Positions 50,722 through 60,045 of a stretch of 64,000 nt of DNA are shown one piece after another; position 1 is the stretch's first letter, and every line of letters starts with the position of its first letter. The DNA lies in assembly GCF_000376105.1 (NCBI RefSeq), contig NZ_AQWM01000013.1, positions 1 through 64,000 of the forward strand, written 5' to 3'. Source of the stretch: Asticcacaulis benevestitus DSM 16100 = ATCC BAA-896. Lineage in GTDB: Bacteria; Pseudomonadota; Alphaproteobacteria; Caulobacterales; Caulobacteraceae. The notes under the pieces were generated by a model. It did no database searches, was not told the origin of the DNA, and saw only the letters and a program-made list of their open reading frames with translations. The position numbers and the translations under genes were made by a program.

Positions 50722-52380
50722 TCAAACGCGCGAGCGGTCCTTTTCGATCTTGGCCTGTGGTTTGGTGATTTCCCGTCGGGGCTCGACACGCGGCGCGTTA
50801 GCATCATAGGTGCGAATCGTGGGGTTGGCCTTTTCGGCCTGGTGGATCACCCTTAGTTTTGCCTCCTCACGCAACGTCTCAAGCTTTCGCGCTTCCCAGG
50901 CATTGCGATTGACGACGACCTCCCGCTCACCGGTAACCTTGCCAGTGTCGTCTCGGTCCTTCACCGTAATCGTCACAGGTCGTTTGCCGGAAGACGTTAG
51001 GGTGATTTCGTCGCCCACGCCTGCCTTGGCCTCTTCCAGCGCCCGAGGTAAGTCAGCGCCCCAGATGACCTCCCTACCCTTCGGCGTATCTAGCCGCACA
51101 AAGGGGGACCGCTCATTCTTCGGATCGTTCTCAAACGGCGCCGTCCCCTGTTCAATGACCTTACCGACATGGACACGGTGCGTCTGGAAGCGATCCCGCG
51201 CAACCGCTTCGGCCATCTCAATCGCCTTATCGCCGTCACCCCGCGCCCGCATAACAGCTTTTAAGGCATCGAGCGCGATCTGCTGATTATCCGTCAGCTT
51301 CGCGGTCGGCTCGTCGATCTGGGTTTGTTTGGTGTTTTCGGGTTGGGGTTGGGGTTGGGGTTGGGGTTGGGGTTGGGTTCGGCTCCGCTCACTCTTCTCA
51401 ATCGTGTTGATGGCGCCGATGGCCGGGCGGTTATTGTCGGCCTGACGTTCCGAAAGCTTGACCAGATCAACCGCCTGCGGCCTGAAACCCTGAACCTCAA
51501 GGCCCTGAAGCTGCGCCTGCAACCACACCTCACGCCGGAAGGCCTCGCTGCCCTTGACCTTGATCGTCTCCCACCCCTTAATCTGGGCGAGCTCGACCAT
51601 CGAAATCGCGATCTCCGCATCATCATGCTTGGTCGTCAGCCGCCGGCCATGGTCCTCAAACGCCAAAGTCCGAGCGGTGTCGCGTTTATAGTATTTGTCG
51701 TCTGCCACAAGGTAGCGTTTGCGAAGCGCCTCAAGCACCGGATCGTCGAAGTCGGTTTTGACCTTGTCGTCCGGCTTGTCCTTTTTTGGGGGGGACTGAT
51801 CCTTAATCGGGTTCTGGCTTTTTTCCTTTGGGTCCTTCTCATCATTGTCGATGAAGATCGGTTTATCCGGGTCCCCTGGCCGATGCTTGTCCCATAACTC
51901 GGTCGCCTTGCCGGGATTGACTTGCGTCAGCGCCTCAAGATCGGTCATCACCCTGGCCAGGTCCTGACGGTCGCGCCAACCACTTTCCGCCAGATGTGCC
52001 TTGGCCATTTCCCGGTCGAGCGCATTGATAAAGCGCATACTACCGGGTCCGGATTTAGGCCTCTGAGCTTGTTGAGCCGAGTCTTGTGTCTGAGTTTGCG
52101 TCTGAGCTTCGATCTGCGTGTCCAGCGACGGCGGGCGCTTCTGGTCCTTGGGCGCATATCGGTCCCAGACTTCAGTCGCCGTCTGACGGTCCTGTTTGGC
52201 CAGAGCGTCAATATCCTTATAGATCCTGTCGATAACGGCCGCGCCTTTTCGCCGGGTATTTGCGTCGTCGGAATAGTCATAGGACCAGTCGGCAGTCTTC
52301 AAGCGTGCCTCCAGATTGACCTTTGCCTTATGGACCTCTTCGCTAAGCAACCGCTCGCGGCCATCCTCAATCTCGTTCAT
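50722..52380 (-). CDS. LPD7-domain protein of conjugation operon
   Basis: This hydrophilic, charged 552-residue protein has repeated helical N-terminal units (YKDIDALAKQDRQTATEVWD and a second, LEALTQVNPGKATELWD) and a Lys/Asp/Pro-rich linker. It then has an LPD7 domain (about 215-310: ALRKRYLVADDKYYKRDTAR, AFEDHGRRLTTK, GWETIKVKGSEAFRREVW). A (PQ)n tract at about 335-347 and a DNA-processing-like C-terminus follow. LPD7 (large polyvalent protein-associated domain 7) occurs at the C-termini of relaxases and in mobile-element proteins. No HUH relaxase motif is present, so this looks like a separate accessory or a detached relaxase tail. It is the last gene of the type IV operon. Confidence 0.75.
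   Translation of the reverse strand: MNEIEDGRERLLSEEVHKAKVNLEARLKTADWSYDYSDDANTRRKGAAVIDRIYKDIDALAKQDRQTATEVWDRYAPKDQKRPPSLDTQIEAQTQTQTQDSAQQAQRPKSGPGSMRFINALDREMAKAHLAESGWRDRQDLARVMTDLEALTQVNPGKATELWDKHRPGDPDKPIFIDNDEKDPKEKSQNPIKDQSPPKKDKPDDKVKTDFDDPVLEALRKRYLVADDKYYKRDTARTLAFEDHGRRLTTKHDDAEIAISMVELAQIKGWETIKVKGSEAFRREVWLQAQLQGLEVQGFRPQAVDLVKLSERQADNNRPAIGAINTIEKSERSRTQPQPQPQPQPQPENTKQTQIDEPTAKLTDNQQIALDALKAVMRARGDGDKAIEMAEAVARDRFQTHRVHVGKVIEQGTAPFENDPKNERSPFVRLDTPKGREVIWGADLPRALEEAKAGVGDEITLTSSGKRPVTITVKDRDDTGKVTGEREVVVNRNAWEARKLETLREEAKLRVIHQAEKANPTIRTYDANAPRVEPRREITKPQAKIEKDRSRV
51341..51376. repeat. Six tandem GGTTGG hexamers (G4-capable tract)
   Basis: The plus strand carries six perfect GGTTGG copies, giving runs of GGGG separated by TT. 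On the coding (minus) strand it encodes alternating Pro-Gln. Runs of four G spaced by two T can form G-quadruplexes. Slippage here would add or remove PQ pairs without shifting the frame. Confidence 0.85.
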
Positions 52381-52384
52381 CGCC

Positions 52385-53107
52385 CTACTCCCTTTGTGCC
52401 AAGGCGAGTGAGTACAGGCTCATCGGGCTACGCAGCTCGACAATGGTCTGCCGGTTCAACCTTCTGCCATCGGCCGTCGCGCCATCGGCGACCTGGCAGC
52501 CATGCGTGCAGTAGGTGATTCTGATATTATCGCCGGATACCCCCTGGCTCATCAGGAAGGCCTTGACCCTGACCGCCCGGTCAATAGCCAGCGCCTTGGC
52601 TTGAGGCGTAAGCTTGTTGCCATCCGAGCGGCCACGTATGGTGATGTGACCACTGGCCTTAGCCGCCGCTACGAAGCTCACCGCCTCGTCTTCACTGAGG
52701 CTGAACTTGCTGGCGCCTAGGTCATGGCCAATGCTCATGCTGAGCGAGGGGGCTGAGATAGCTGCCTTTTGGCCCTGGGTCGTTTGCGCCAGGCTGTGTT
52801 TGGGCATGTGGGCAGTCTGGCCATAGGCCGCCGGGACAAAGCCCGCCTGTTCCTGATTGGCCTGCAACATGACGAGATACGCCTTCAGCTCGCCCACCTG
52901 CCGTGATAGGTCGTTGACTTGCCGTTCAATGCGCGTGTCCGTCGCGGTCAGGTTCGGCGCAGGCTGCTGTGCCTGATAAGCGGCGATCCCTGAGTTCGAA
53001 TTAATCGGAGTCCGGCCCAACGCCGAGGGCGGCGCATCGGCATTGGGCGAGGCGCAGCCCGCCAGCGCCAAAACGGTGGCAAGGCCGGTTAAGCTTGTAA
53101 GTTTCAT
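52385..53107 (-). CDS. OmpA-like lipoprotein of type IV operon
   Basis: I start at ATG 53107, with AGGAG seven bases upstream. The 240-residue product has a lipoprotein signal (LTGLATVLALAGC, lipobox LAGC). A coiled-coil linker (about 45-75, IERQVNDLSRQVGELKAYLV) and a C-terminal OmpA-type peptidoglycan-binding domain (about 125-220: GHITIRGRSDGNKLTPQAKA, IDRAVRVKAFLMSQGV, RLNRQTIVEL) follow. It may anchor the secretion apparatus to the wall or replace VirB7, for which no separate gene is seen. It lies 32 bases after virD4. Confidence 0.85.
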   Translation of the reverse strand: MKLTSLTGLATVLALAGCASPNADAPPSALGRTPINSNSGIAAYQAQQPAPNLTATDTRIERQVNDLSRQVGELKAYLVMLQANQEQAGFVPAAYGQTAHMPKHSLAQTTQGQKAAISAPSLSMSIGHDLGASKFSLSEDEAVSFVAAAKASGHITIRGRSDGNKLTPQAKALAIDRAVRVKAFLMSQGVSGDNIRITYCTHGCQVADGATADGRRLNRQTIVELRSPMSLYSLALAQRE

Positions 53108-53139
53108 AGTCGGTCTCCTGTTCTGGGATATAGGCAAGC

Positions 53140-55182
53140 TCATGGGGCGGCCATGTCGATAACGGCCGGCTGTTTGGCCTTCGGCTTTGCGGCTTGTGTC
53201 GGGTTTTGAGTTTTGCGTCCTCGCATCTGGCTTTTGGCGCTTTGAGGCCTCAGGCCATCGAACTGGTCGAGCGCGGCATCGACAAAGGTCTCGATCGAGG
53301 CCGGCGACGGATTGTTCTGGTCGTCGAGCCGCGGCAGTTTTTTGAGGTCAAGGTCGAGTTTGGCGACATCAATGGTCTCACCGAGTTTTAACGGTCTTAT
53401 CCGCCCCTCTACCCTCGCCCGATGCAGAACCATATCGACCCCCTCAACCGTGGCTGACAACTCGTTTTTGACGAACGCCGCCTCGTCGAGTTGTGTCCGG
53501 TTCGGGATTTTGGTCTTGATCCGTTTGAGCGTGGCACTGAGCGGCTTCAAGCGGTCCATGAAGGTGGTATCGGCGTAGTATCTTATGCGGTCGCATTGGA
53601 TCGGCTTCAACCCCTCCATGAGGATGATCTGGCGCCCCGCCCCCATCTCCTTCAACTCCTGCGGCAGCATCAGAGCACGACGCTGGTAAGACGTATTTTC
53701 CGAGTTCGATCCATGCCCGCCCCCGCCGCGCGGGCTGCTCTTGCCCTTTGATATCGCTGTTTCCGTATAGGTGCCGAGCATCTCGGAATAAGCGTTGGCA
53801 TCGCGCTGCTCTCTCGGCGGGAACATCACCTGAAGCGCATGGTTGGTAACGAGCGTGCGCGTATCCTTTTCACCGTAGACCGACTCCAACTGGCTGACAC
53901 TCTGGATCACAGTCAGAAGGCGCAGGTTATAGCCGGAGATGAAGGCGTTGGCCTTGGCGATGATCCCAACACGGCCCAAGGCAGTAAACTCATCAAGAAT
54001 GAGGAGGCACTGGTGCGTCAGCGCCGGATTGTTTTGCGGCAGCTCCAGTGTATTGAGATTCAAAAGCTGGCTGAAAAAGACGTTGACCAGCAAGGACGCG
54101 TCGGCCAACCGGTTCGGCTGGATACCGATATAGATCGACATCAGCTTTTTGCGGACCTGCGATATGTCGAAGTCCGACGCCGAGGTCGCCGCATCGACAA
54201 TCGGGTTAGCGAAGATGGTCAGGGGCGCATTGAAGGTGGCCAAGATACTCGACAACGTGTTTTCACTCGCCGCGCAGAAGCGACCGAGCGCATCCAGGCA
54301 ATCCTCACTGAGTGGATCGTCGCCCTTATTACGCGCGTTGATGAGAGATTGCAGATGATCCTTCAGCGCACGGCCCTTGCCAGAGGATTGACGCAACACT
54401 TCACCCAAGGTGCAGGCCAGTGTCGGTGTCTCCATCAGGTAGAGCACCAAGCCCAAGAACAGGTTGCGCGCCTGATCGTTCCAGAAATTATCCTTGCCGT
54501 CGATCGACGGGTAAAGCGCCTGGCCTACGGCCAGCACATCGCCGACGCGGTAATTGCGGTCGCGGCTGACGCCATCGAGCGGGTTCCAGCGGTGGGTCCT
54601 GAAATCCTCGGCAAACGGATTGAACAGATAGACCTTCTGGCCATGGCTGGCCCGGAATTTTGAGGTCAGGCGGTAATTCTCAAGCTTGATGTCGAGCACC
54701 ACGCAGGAATGCGGCCAATTGAGCAGGTTGGGGATCACCATCGATACCCCCTTCCCCGACCGCGTCGGCGCCGACAGCATGACGAATTGCTGCCCCCCGA
54801 AGATCAAATACCGGCCCCGATCCTTGCCAACGATAATGCCATCCTCACCGAACAATCCGGCCTTACCGACTTCGCCAGCATTGGCAAACCGGGCAGCCCC
54901 ATGTAACGGGCGCGGCTTGCCCTCCAGAAACTTGGCCAAGAACAGGCCGGGAACAACGAAGACGATGGCGAGCGCGGCCACCAAGGCCATTTGCAAACGC
55001 TTCTTCTGGCCGGGTACCTCGTGATAGACGTACCAGTAGGTATCCCAGGTCGTGGGCGTTATATGGGCCGGCGCCGCCTTGTTAAACACGAAGTACAGGG
55101 CGCCCGACAGGTATTTGACCGCGAAATAGCCAGCTATGGCGTAGATCGCGACGGCCGCTAAGATGAGGATGACCTTTTTCAT
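53140..55182 (-). CDS. virD4: VirD4/TraG-type coupling protein
   Basis: The product is 680 residues from ATG 55182, which overlaps the virB11 stop (ATGA). A much longer frame upstream is a shadow of virB11. Two N-terminal membrane helices (about 3-25 and 62-84) precede a cytoplasmic ATPase. It has Walker A APTRSGKGVSMVIP and Walker B CLLILDEFTALG, plus the TraG-type sequence LHGAARFAN. It brings substrates to the type IV channel. The C-terminal 60 residues are Gln/Lys/Pro-rich and less conserved. Confidence 0.95.
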   Translation of the reverse strand: MKKVILILAAVAIYAIAGYFAVKYLSGALYFVFNKAAPAHITPTTWDTYWYVYHEVPGQKKRLQMALVAALAIVFVVPGLFLAKFLEGKPRPLHGAARFANAGEVGKAGLFGEDGIIVGKDRGRYLIFGGQQFVMLSAPTRSGKGVSMVIPNLLNWPHSCVVLDIKLENYRLTSKFRASHGQKVYLFNPFAEDFRTHRWNPLDGVSRDRNYRVGDVLAVGQALYPSIDGKDNFWNDQARNLFLGLVLYLMETPTLACTLGEVLRQSSGKGRALKDHLQSLINARNKGDDPLSEDCLDALGRFCAASENTLSSILATFNAPLTIFANPIVDAATSASDFDISQVRKKLMSIYIGIQPNRLADASLLVNVFFSQLLNLNTLELPQNNPALTHQCLLILDEFTALGRVGIIAKANAFISGYNLRLLTVIQSVSQLESVYGEKDTRTLVTNHALQVMFPPREQRDANAYSEMLGTYTETAISKGKSSPRGGGGHGSNSENTSYQRRALMLPQELKEMGAGRQIILMEGLKPIQCDRIRYYADTTFMDRLKPLSATLKRIKTKIPNRTQLDEAAFVKNELSATVEGVDMVLHRARVEGRIRPLKLGETIDVAKLDLDLKKLPRLDDQNNPSPASIETFVDAALDQFDGLRPQSAKSQMRGRKTQNPTQAAKPKAKQPAVIDMAAP

Positions 55183-56291
55183 GTGCCGGCCCTGTGCAGA
55201 GGCGCTTCGCCGAAACGGGAATTGAGCTTGGCCACCGGATCGAAATGCACCTCGCTGACATAGCGCGCCTTGCGCCGTTTCGCCCCCTCCCCTTCCGTCA
55301 CCGCCGCCACATGAATGATGATGTCGATGGTCAAGGTCACGAGTGCCTTTAAGGCGTTGGCATCGTAGCTCTCGGCATCCTTGTGCTCCTTCGACATAAA
55401 CACGTATCGCTCGGCCGCCAGCGCGCACGATTCCGCATGAAAGCTGGTCACCGATCCGCTATGGCCGGTCGTCAGAAGCTTTAAGTAGTCGAAGGCCTCA
55501 GAACCGCGCAATTCGGCCAGCAGTACCCGATCGGGCTTCATGCGCATATTGGCGGCAATCAGATCGGCCGGCGTCACCCTGGCCACGCCCTGATCGCCCT
55601 TGCTGTAGAGCAGATGCACTCGGTTCGGATGATGGGGCAGGAACAGCTCGCGCACATCCTCAATGGTGATGATACGCTCATGCGACGGGATCGAATGGCA
55701 AATCGTTTTCATTAGGGTTGTCTTGCCAGACCCGGTCTCGCCGACAATGGCAAGGTTCTTTTTGGCCCTGACCGCAAGGTCGATGAAATCCGCCAGCCGG
55801 TTGGATTCCAGGTGTTTCATCAGCTCGATGTCGGTGCTTTGCAGGTCGTTCTGGCGGTTTTCGAGATGCTGGGGCCTGGCCCAGACAAACCGGTCGAACG
55901 TGCCGTCTTGCTGGTATTCGGCCAGGGTCCGTATGTCCGATGACGGCAATCGGATCGAAATCGAAATCGCCTCCGGCTCGACAACGGGGGGCACAATGAT
56001 CTGTATCCGCTCCCCATCCGGCAGCTTGGCCGACAGGATCGGACGCTCCGGGCATAAGGTCTGGTCGGAATAAGTCGCAATCGTCTGCGCCAGGGCATGC
56101 AACCGCTCATAGGTCATGTCGGGCAGATCGTAACACTGCCAGTCAGGACCGACCTCAACGAACGCCTCGGTCGCCCGGTTGATGACGATCTCCGTCGCAC
56201 CCGGAATGGCCAGCACATGGAGGAGCGGCTTCATCAGCTCGCGCACCATGGCGTCGCGCGGCAGCGCTCGGTTATTGGGCTCGTAGGGCAT
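55179..56291 (-). CDS. virB11: VirB11-type traffic ATPase
   Basis: The product is 370 residues from ATG 56291, with GGGAG upstream; it overlaps the virB10 end by 20 bases. The N-terminal domain (about 1-130) precedes a RecA-like ATPase with Walker A GETGSGKTT, the Asp-box ITIEDVRELFLP and the His-box TGHSGSVTSFHAES. It forms a hexameric ring that powers assembly and transfer. Order and overlaps with its neighbours are those of standard VirB operons. Confidence 0.95.
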   Translation of the reverse strand: MPYEPNNRALPRDAMVRELMKPLLHVLAIPGATEIVINRATEAFVEVGPDWQCYDLPDMTYERLHALAQTIATYSDQTLCPERPILSAKLPDGERIQIIVPPVVEPEAISISIRLPSSDIRTLAEYQQDGTFDRFVWARPQHLENRQNDLQSTDIELMKHLESNRLADFIDLAVRAKKNLAIVGETGSGKTTLMKTICHSIPSHERIITIEDVRELFLPHHPNRVHLLYSKGDQGVARVTPADLIAANMRMKPDRVLLAELRGSEAFDYLKLLTTGHSGSVTSFHAESCALAAERYVFMSKEHKDAESYDANALKALVTLTIDIIIHVAAVTEGEGAKRRKARYVSEVHFDPVAKLNSRFGEAPLHRAGT

Positions 56292-57630
56292 AGACGCTCC
56301 CGAAGTCCAGATCGCGCGCCACATAGATCGAGCCCCGGTCCCCCTGGTTCTTGTAGATCGTTGGGCGGATATTGATCGTGCTATCAAGCACCTTCTCCGC
56401 CATGCGGTCGCCAGTCGTCGCCGTGTTCTGATAAAAGATGGCCCCGCCCGCACCGTTTCCGGAGGCCTCGGCTGTCTTGTAGGCAATTGCATCCTTGACT
56501 GTGGATAGCAGGAACGCACCGCCCACCCGTTGCCACCAGTGGTTATCGACCCCGCCGGGCAGGCCCGAAGTGCCCAGGCTGTCCGAACCCGGCGAGTCCA
56601 GGTTGATCAGAATGCCATTGGGTGTCTTGATCCGCGTCCAGATGATAAACAGACGCCGCTGGCCCTGCTCGGACACCGCCCGATACTCTCCCGTAGCCTC
56701 CGAGCCCCGTTCCAACAGGACAACCCGTCCATTGTCGCTATAGACGTTCTGGCTGAGCACGCAGCTCGTCAAACCCGCCAAAGCGCTGACCATCCTGACC
56801 GAAAGCCCGCATTCGATGCTCCGCCCCATAGGCAGGATCATATTGCGGTCACCGATCTTGCCCGCCTGAACCGCCTGAGTGACTGAGGGCTGCAGCAGAC
56901 TGCCAACAGAGCCCTGGGGGCCGCTCGACGTTGCCATAAGGCCTTTTTGTGCGCCCGCGCCCTGACCAAGCCCCTGACCCAGCGCAGCGCGTATCAGAGG
57001 ATTGTTCATCGGATCGCCGGCATCGGCCTGGCTGCCTGCGCGGGTTGGGCTGCCACCGGACAAGATGACGTCCCCGCCGTAGCGATCGACATGGGGTTGC
57101 GGTTGGCCGGCGGCAGTGGTCGTCGTGTGCGTGCCGGAGACCGGTATGGGCGGGACGGTGCCTGCGACCTCCAAAGCGGGCACGATCATCTTGCCGTCCC
57201 CGCAAAACCGCATCGGCTGGCCCTGCGCATCAAGCAGGGGCTCGCCATTGGCCGATCTCGCCATCGTTCCAGGACCGCCGTCAGAACAGGCTGGCGCACC
57301 ATTGATGGCAACATCCGACGTGTTGGTTGTGCCGCTTGCCGGATGTGTGGGGGAAGCCTCGGCGTCGAACTTCCGCCTGCCAGTGACCGCCGCAGGTTTG
57401 TTTTCCGATTTGGCGGCAAGTGCTCGCTCGGTTTTCCTATTCGACGCGTCCGTGTTGAGCTTTTTGAAGGTGACGATCCCACCAATGGCCAAAACGGCGA
57501 CCACGGCTATGACAAACACGACCTTGCTCAGGATGTTCGATGAGACCCCACCCCGGCTATTCACCGACGGGATGCGGTTCAATTCCGGATCAGGCGCGCC
57601 CGGCGTCACGGTGTTTCCCTGGCTGTCCAT
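56272..57630 (-). CDS. virB10: VirB10/TrbI-type core complex protein
   Basis: The 452-residue protein has a short cytoplasmic N-terminus, one membrane helix (about 33-53, ILSKVVFVIAVVAVLAIGGI), a Pro/Thr/Gly-rich periplasmic linker and the C-terminal TrbI beta-barrel (about 255-445: RSIECGLSVRMVSALAGLTS, VVLLERGSEATGEYR, INLDSPGSDSLGTSG). It spans both membranes as the energy sensor of the channel. Its start shares one base with the virB9 stop (TAATG). Confidence 0.95.
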   Translation of the reverse strand: MDSQGNTVTPGAPDPELNRIPSVNSRGGVSSNILSKVVFVIAVVAVLAIGGIVTFKKLNTDASNRKTERALAAKSENKPAAVTGRRKFDAEASPTHPASGTTNTSDVAINGAPACSDGGPGTMARSANGEPLLDAQGQPMRFCGDGKMIVPALEVAGTVPPIPVSGTHTTTTAAGQPQPHVDRYGGDVILSGGSPTRAGSQADAGDPMNNPLIRAALGQGLGQGAGAQKGLMATSSGPQGSVGSLLQPSVTQAVQAGKIGDRNMILPMGRSIECGLSVRMVSALAGLTSCVLSQNVYSDNGRVVLLERGSEATGEYRAVSEQGQRRLFIIWTRIKTPNGILINLDSPGSDSLGTSGLPGGVDNHWWQRVGGAFLLSTVKDAIAYKTAEASGNGAGGAIFYQNTATTGDRMAEKVLDSTINIRPTIYKNQGDRGSIYVARDLDFGSVYALRAQ

Positions 57631-58493
57631 TATGGCACGACCTTTCTCTCAACGCCTATAACCGTTGTACCGGCAGGGCTGCCCGACCCATCCGGGTTGA
57701 AGGCTTCGTTCCAGATACCGACGACGGATGCACCCAGCCGCAGGACGAAGCGCTTGCCCGTCCGTTCGACGACAGCCAGGTCGTCGTCCATGTGATAATT
57801 GATGCGCGACTCATCGCCCGCCGGATCGACATAGAAAATCGTCGGCACCTCTTGATTGCCCGCAAAGCGGAAATAGGTGAACCGACCATCGTCGAAGACC
57901 AGAGTCGGCTTAATATCGTCAGAGCCCTTCTTGGCTTTTTGGCTATATTTCCAGTTTTTGGGAATAGGCTTGGTTGCCAGACGATCGCTCAGCACAGCGG
58001 CTTCGTCCATGTGGGGGACGGCCGCTGTTTGCGCCATGAAGGCCGCCATGGTCGGAATCTCAATCGGATAACGATACATCACCCGGTACATGGTCGCAGG
58101 TGTAGCCCTGCTGCCATTGGCCGCAGGATCAACGACAAATTCGATGGAGTAGTCGCGCTTGTCAGTGCGCACTTCGAGATTGTTGCGCCGCGCGCCCGGC
58201 TTCGGCTTTACCCAGATCTCATGCGTGTCGATATCCGCCCGGATGCACCACAGACTGTCGGGATTCTGGCAATCGGCCGACATGCCCGACGCCGATACCT
58301 GAATACGCTCGTCATCGCCCAGGATAATGCGCGACACCGTGCCGACATGCACCCCGACGCTCGTCACCTGATCCCTGCTATAGGTCACATAGCGCACACG
58401 GCTGTCGCCGGAGCCCGGTGTGGGCGTATCGGCCGCATAGCTGCTGGTCGTTGCAACCAGGAGCGAAAGCGCTGAAATGGCAATGCGTTTCAT
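57630..58493 (-). CDS. virB9: VirB9-type core complex protein
   Basis: The 287-residue protein has a signal peptide (RIAISALSLLVATTSSYA). The N-terminal and C-terminal VirB9 lobes follow (RVRYVTYSRDQVTSVGVHVG; later VFDDGRFTYFRFAGNQEVPT). It forms the outer ring with VirB10 and a VirB7-type lipoprotein. It lies 11 bases downstream of virB8. Confidence 0.95.
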   Translation of the reverse strand: MKRIAISALSLLVATTSSYAADTPTPGSGDSRVRYVTYSRDQVTSVGVHVGTVSRIILGDDERIQVSASGMSADCQNPDSLWCIRADIDTHEIWVKPKPGARRNNLEVRTDKRDYSIEFVVDPAANGSRATPATMYRVMYRYPIEIPTMAAFMAQTAAVPHMDEAAVLSDRLATKPIPKNWKYSQKAKKGSDDIKPTLVFDDGRFTYFRFAGNQEVPTIFYVDPAGDESRINYHMDDDLAVVERTGKRFVLRLGASVVGIWNEAFNPDGSGSPAGTTVIGVERKVVP

Positions 58494-58504
58494 GGCCCCC
58501 TCCC

Positions 58505-59233
58505 CTACTGTGCAGCCAGCGGCACGGGCGCCGTGATTTCGGAATCGACGCGGTAGCTGGTCACGCGATAGCCAAGTGGGTTCTCTATGAGGTCCTTTTC
58601 GCTGCCATGCTGCGACGGTTTATATTCGTAGGCCAGGGTTGCCACGTAGAACTGCGGCGGCTCCGTCACCCCGGACTCGTTATGGCTCAGGGTCTTCTGG
58701 AACCGGACAACCGCCTTGGTGCCTGTGGCATCTTTGGCGAGGGTGATGCTGAGGACCTTCACGCGCACCTCGCTATTGGCGCCGAGCTTTTTATCAAGCG
58801 CATCCGGACCCTCGAATTGCCTGGCATAGGCCTGGCCGACGTCATTGGCGCTGAGACCGAGGGTCGTGTCGTAATCGGCCTGCAAAAGCCGGTACATGTA
58901 GGTCTCGTGCGCGGTGACGTAAGATTTGGCCCAGTGCTTATCCAGCAGGTCCTGATACTCGACCGTCTTGCCGTCGCCCACCGCTGTGATCAGTTCCGCA
59001 TTGCCTGTCGCCTTATCAACCTCGAACACGTAGGGCACGATCTTTTTGAGGGGCAACAGGCTCGCCATCCCGATGACGGCGATCACTGCGGTGACGGACG
59101 CAACCGCCGCCACGCACCACGCGCGCCGCTCGGAACGCTCGATCCGGTCCTGCCGGTCGGCTTCCCAGTCTATGCTTTGGGCATAGAAATCCCGTTCGCC
59201 GGCCGCTGAGACCGTCGCTGGCTTATCTAACAT
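58505..59233 (-). CDS. virB8: VirB8-type inner membrane assembly protein
   Basis: The 242-residue bitopic protein has a cytoplasmic N-terminus (FYAQSIDWEADRQDRIERSE), one membrane helix (about 40-60) and the periplasmic NTF2-like VirB8 fold (IVPYVFEVDKATGNAEL, YMYRLLQADYDTTLGLS, ATLAYEYKP). It nucleates the inner membrane complex. It lies 57 bases downstream of virB5. Confidence 0.95.
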   Translation of the reverse strand: MLDKPATVSAAGERDFYAQSIDWEADRQDRIERSERRAWCVAAVASVTAVIAVIGMASLLPLKKIVPYVFEVDKATGNAELITAVGDGKTVEYQDLLDKHWAKSYVTAHETYMYRLLQADYDTTLGLSANDVGQAYARQFEGPDALDKKLGANSEVRVKVLSITLAKDATGTKAVVRFQKTLSHNESGVTEPPQFYVATLAYEYKPSQHGSEKDLIENPLGYRVTSYRVDSEITAPVPLAAQ

Positions 59234-59290
59234 CAGTATTGTCCTATGGGTTAGGTCGTCTGGATTTTGGGGGCTCGATTGTAGTGGAGG

Positions 59291-60028
59291 TCAATTGGCG
59301 TTGGGTACGGTGAAGGTGAAGCTGTCGATCACCGCCGGCGCCGAAGCCGACAGCCGTTTCAAGGTGCGCTCGCGCAAAGCCTGTTGCGCCGCCTCACCTT
59401 GCGACGCCGCCATAGCGTTCATCACCGCAATACGGTTGGCGTCATTGACGATTTCAGCCTGGGCGACCTGAATGCGCGCCTGAAGCTCGGCAATGGCCTT
59501 GGGGTCTTGCGTCAAATTGATCTGTGATTGCAGCGCGGTGATCTGATCGCTGCGCTGGACCAGAAGCGCCATCGTACCTTGCTGATTGGCCTGGGCCTGG
59601 CTGGTCGTGTTAAGCGCCGCCTCACACGCTGTCTTTTGCGTGCCTTCCCGATCTTCGCAATTGTAGAGCATCTCGGCCTGGCGCAGGGCCTGCGCTGTTG
59701 CTGTCATACCGGCAAAACCGTCCTTGTTCATCGCCGTAAACACCCCGGCCGTACCCGCCGGCACGATGTCTTTCAGCAACGGGTTTGACGCCAGTTCGCC
59801 GAGGTTACGGCTGCCTGTCAGCGCATTGTACTGGGTTTTGGCCTGATCAAGCTGGCTCTGCAGCTTGTTGTACTGTGCGACCATCTGGTCGTATTGCTGC
59901 TTCCACGCCGCCACCTGCTTGATCGCCTGCGCGGTGTTCAGCGGATCATAAACCACGGTCTGGGCGTTTGCGCCGCAGGCGCTGGCTGCGAGGGCGACCC
60001 CAAGGGCGAAGGCTGTCCATTTACGCAT
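59291..60028 (-). CDS. virB5: VirB5-type minor pilin
   Basis: The product is 245 residues from ATG 60028, with AAGGAG seven bases upstream. The signal peptide (KWTAFALGVALAASACGANA) precedes a long helical body (AIKQVAAWKQQYDQMVAQYN, KLQSQLDQAKTQYNALTG) typical of VirB5/TrbJ proteins, which cap or tip the pilus. TVVYDPLNTAQAI just after cleavage is the usual family opening. Confidence 0.9.
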   Translation of the reverse strand: MRKWTAFALGVALAASACGANAQTVVYDPLNTAQAIKQVAAWKQQYDQMVAQYNKLQSQLDQAKTQYNALTGSRNLGELASNPLLKDIVPAGTAGVFTAMNKDGFAGMTATAQALRQAEMLYNCEDREGTQKTACEAALNTTSQAQANQQGTMALLVQRSDQITALQSQINLTQDPKAIAELQARIQVAQAEIVNDANRIAVMNAMAASQGEAAQQALRERTLKRLSASAPAVIDSFTFTVPNAN

Positions 60029-60045
60029 GCGAAATCTCCTTGTGA

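Noticed and set aside
51325-51897. 190-codon plus-strand frame with Gly-Leu repeats
   Set aside because: It is the antisense reading of the PQ tract and LPD7 region.
55182-55428. Upstream extension of the VirD4 frame (82 codons)
   Set aside because: It overlaps virB11 out of frame, has Arg/Gly/His-rich shadow composition, and the proper ATG overlaps the virB11 stop.
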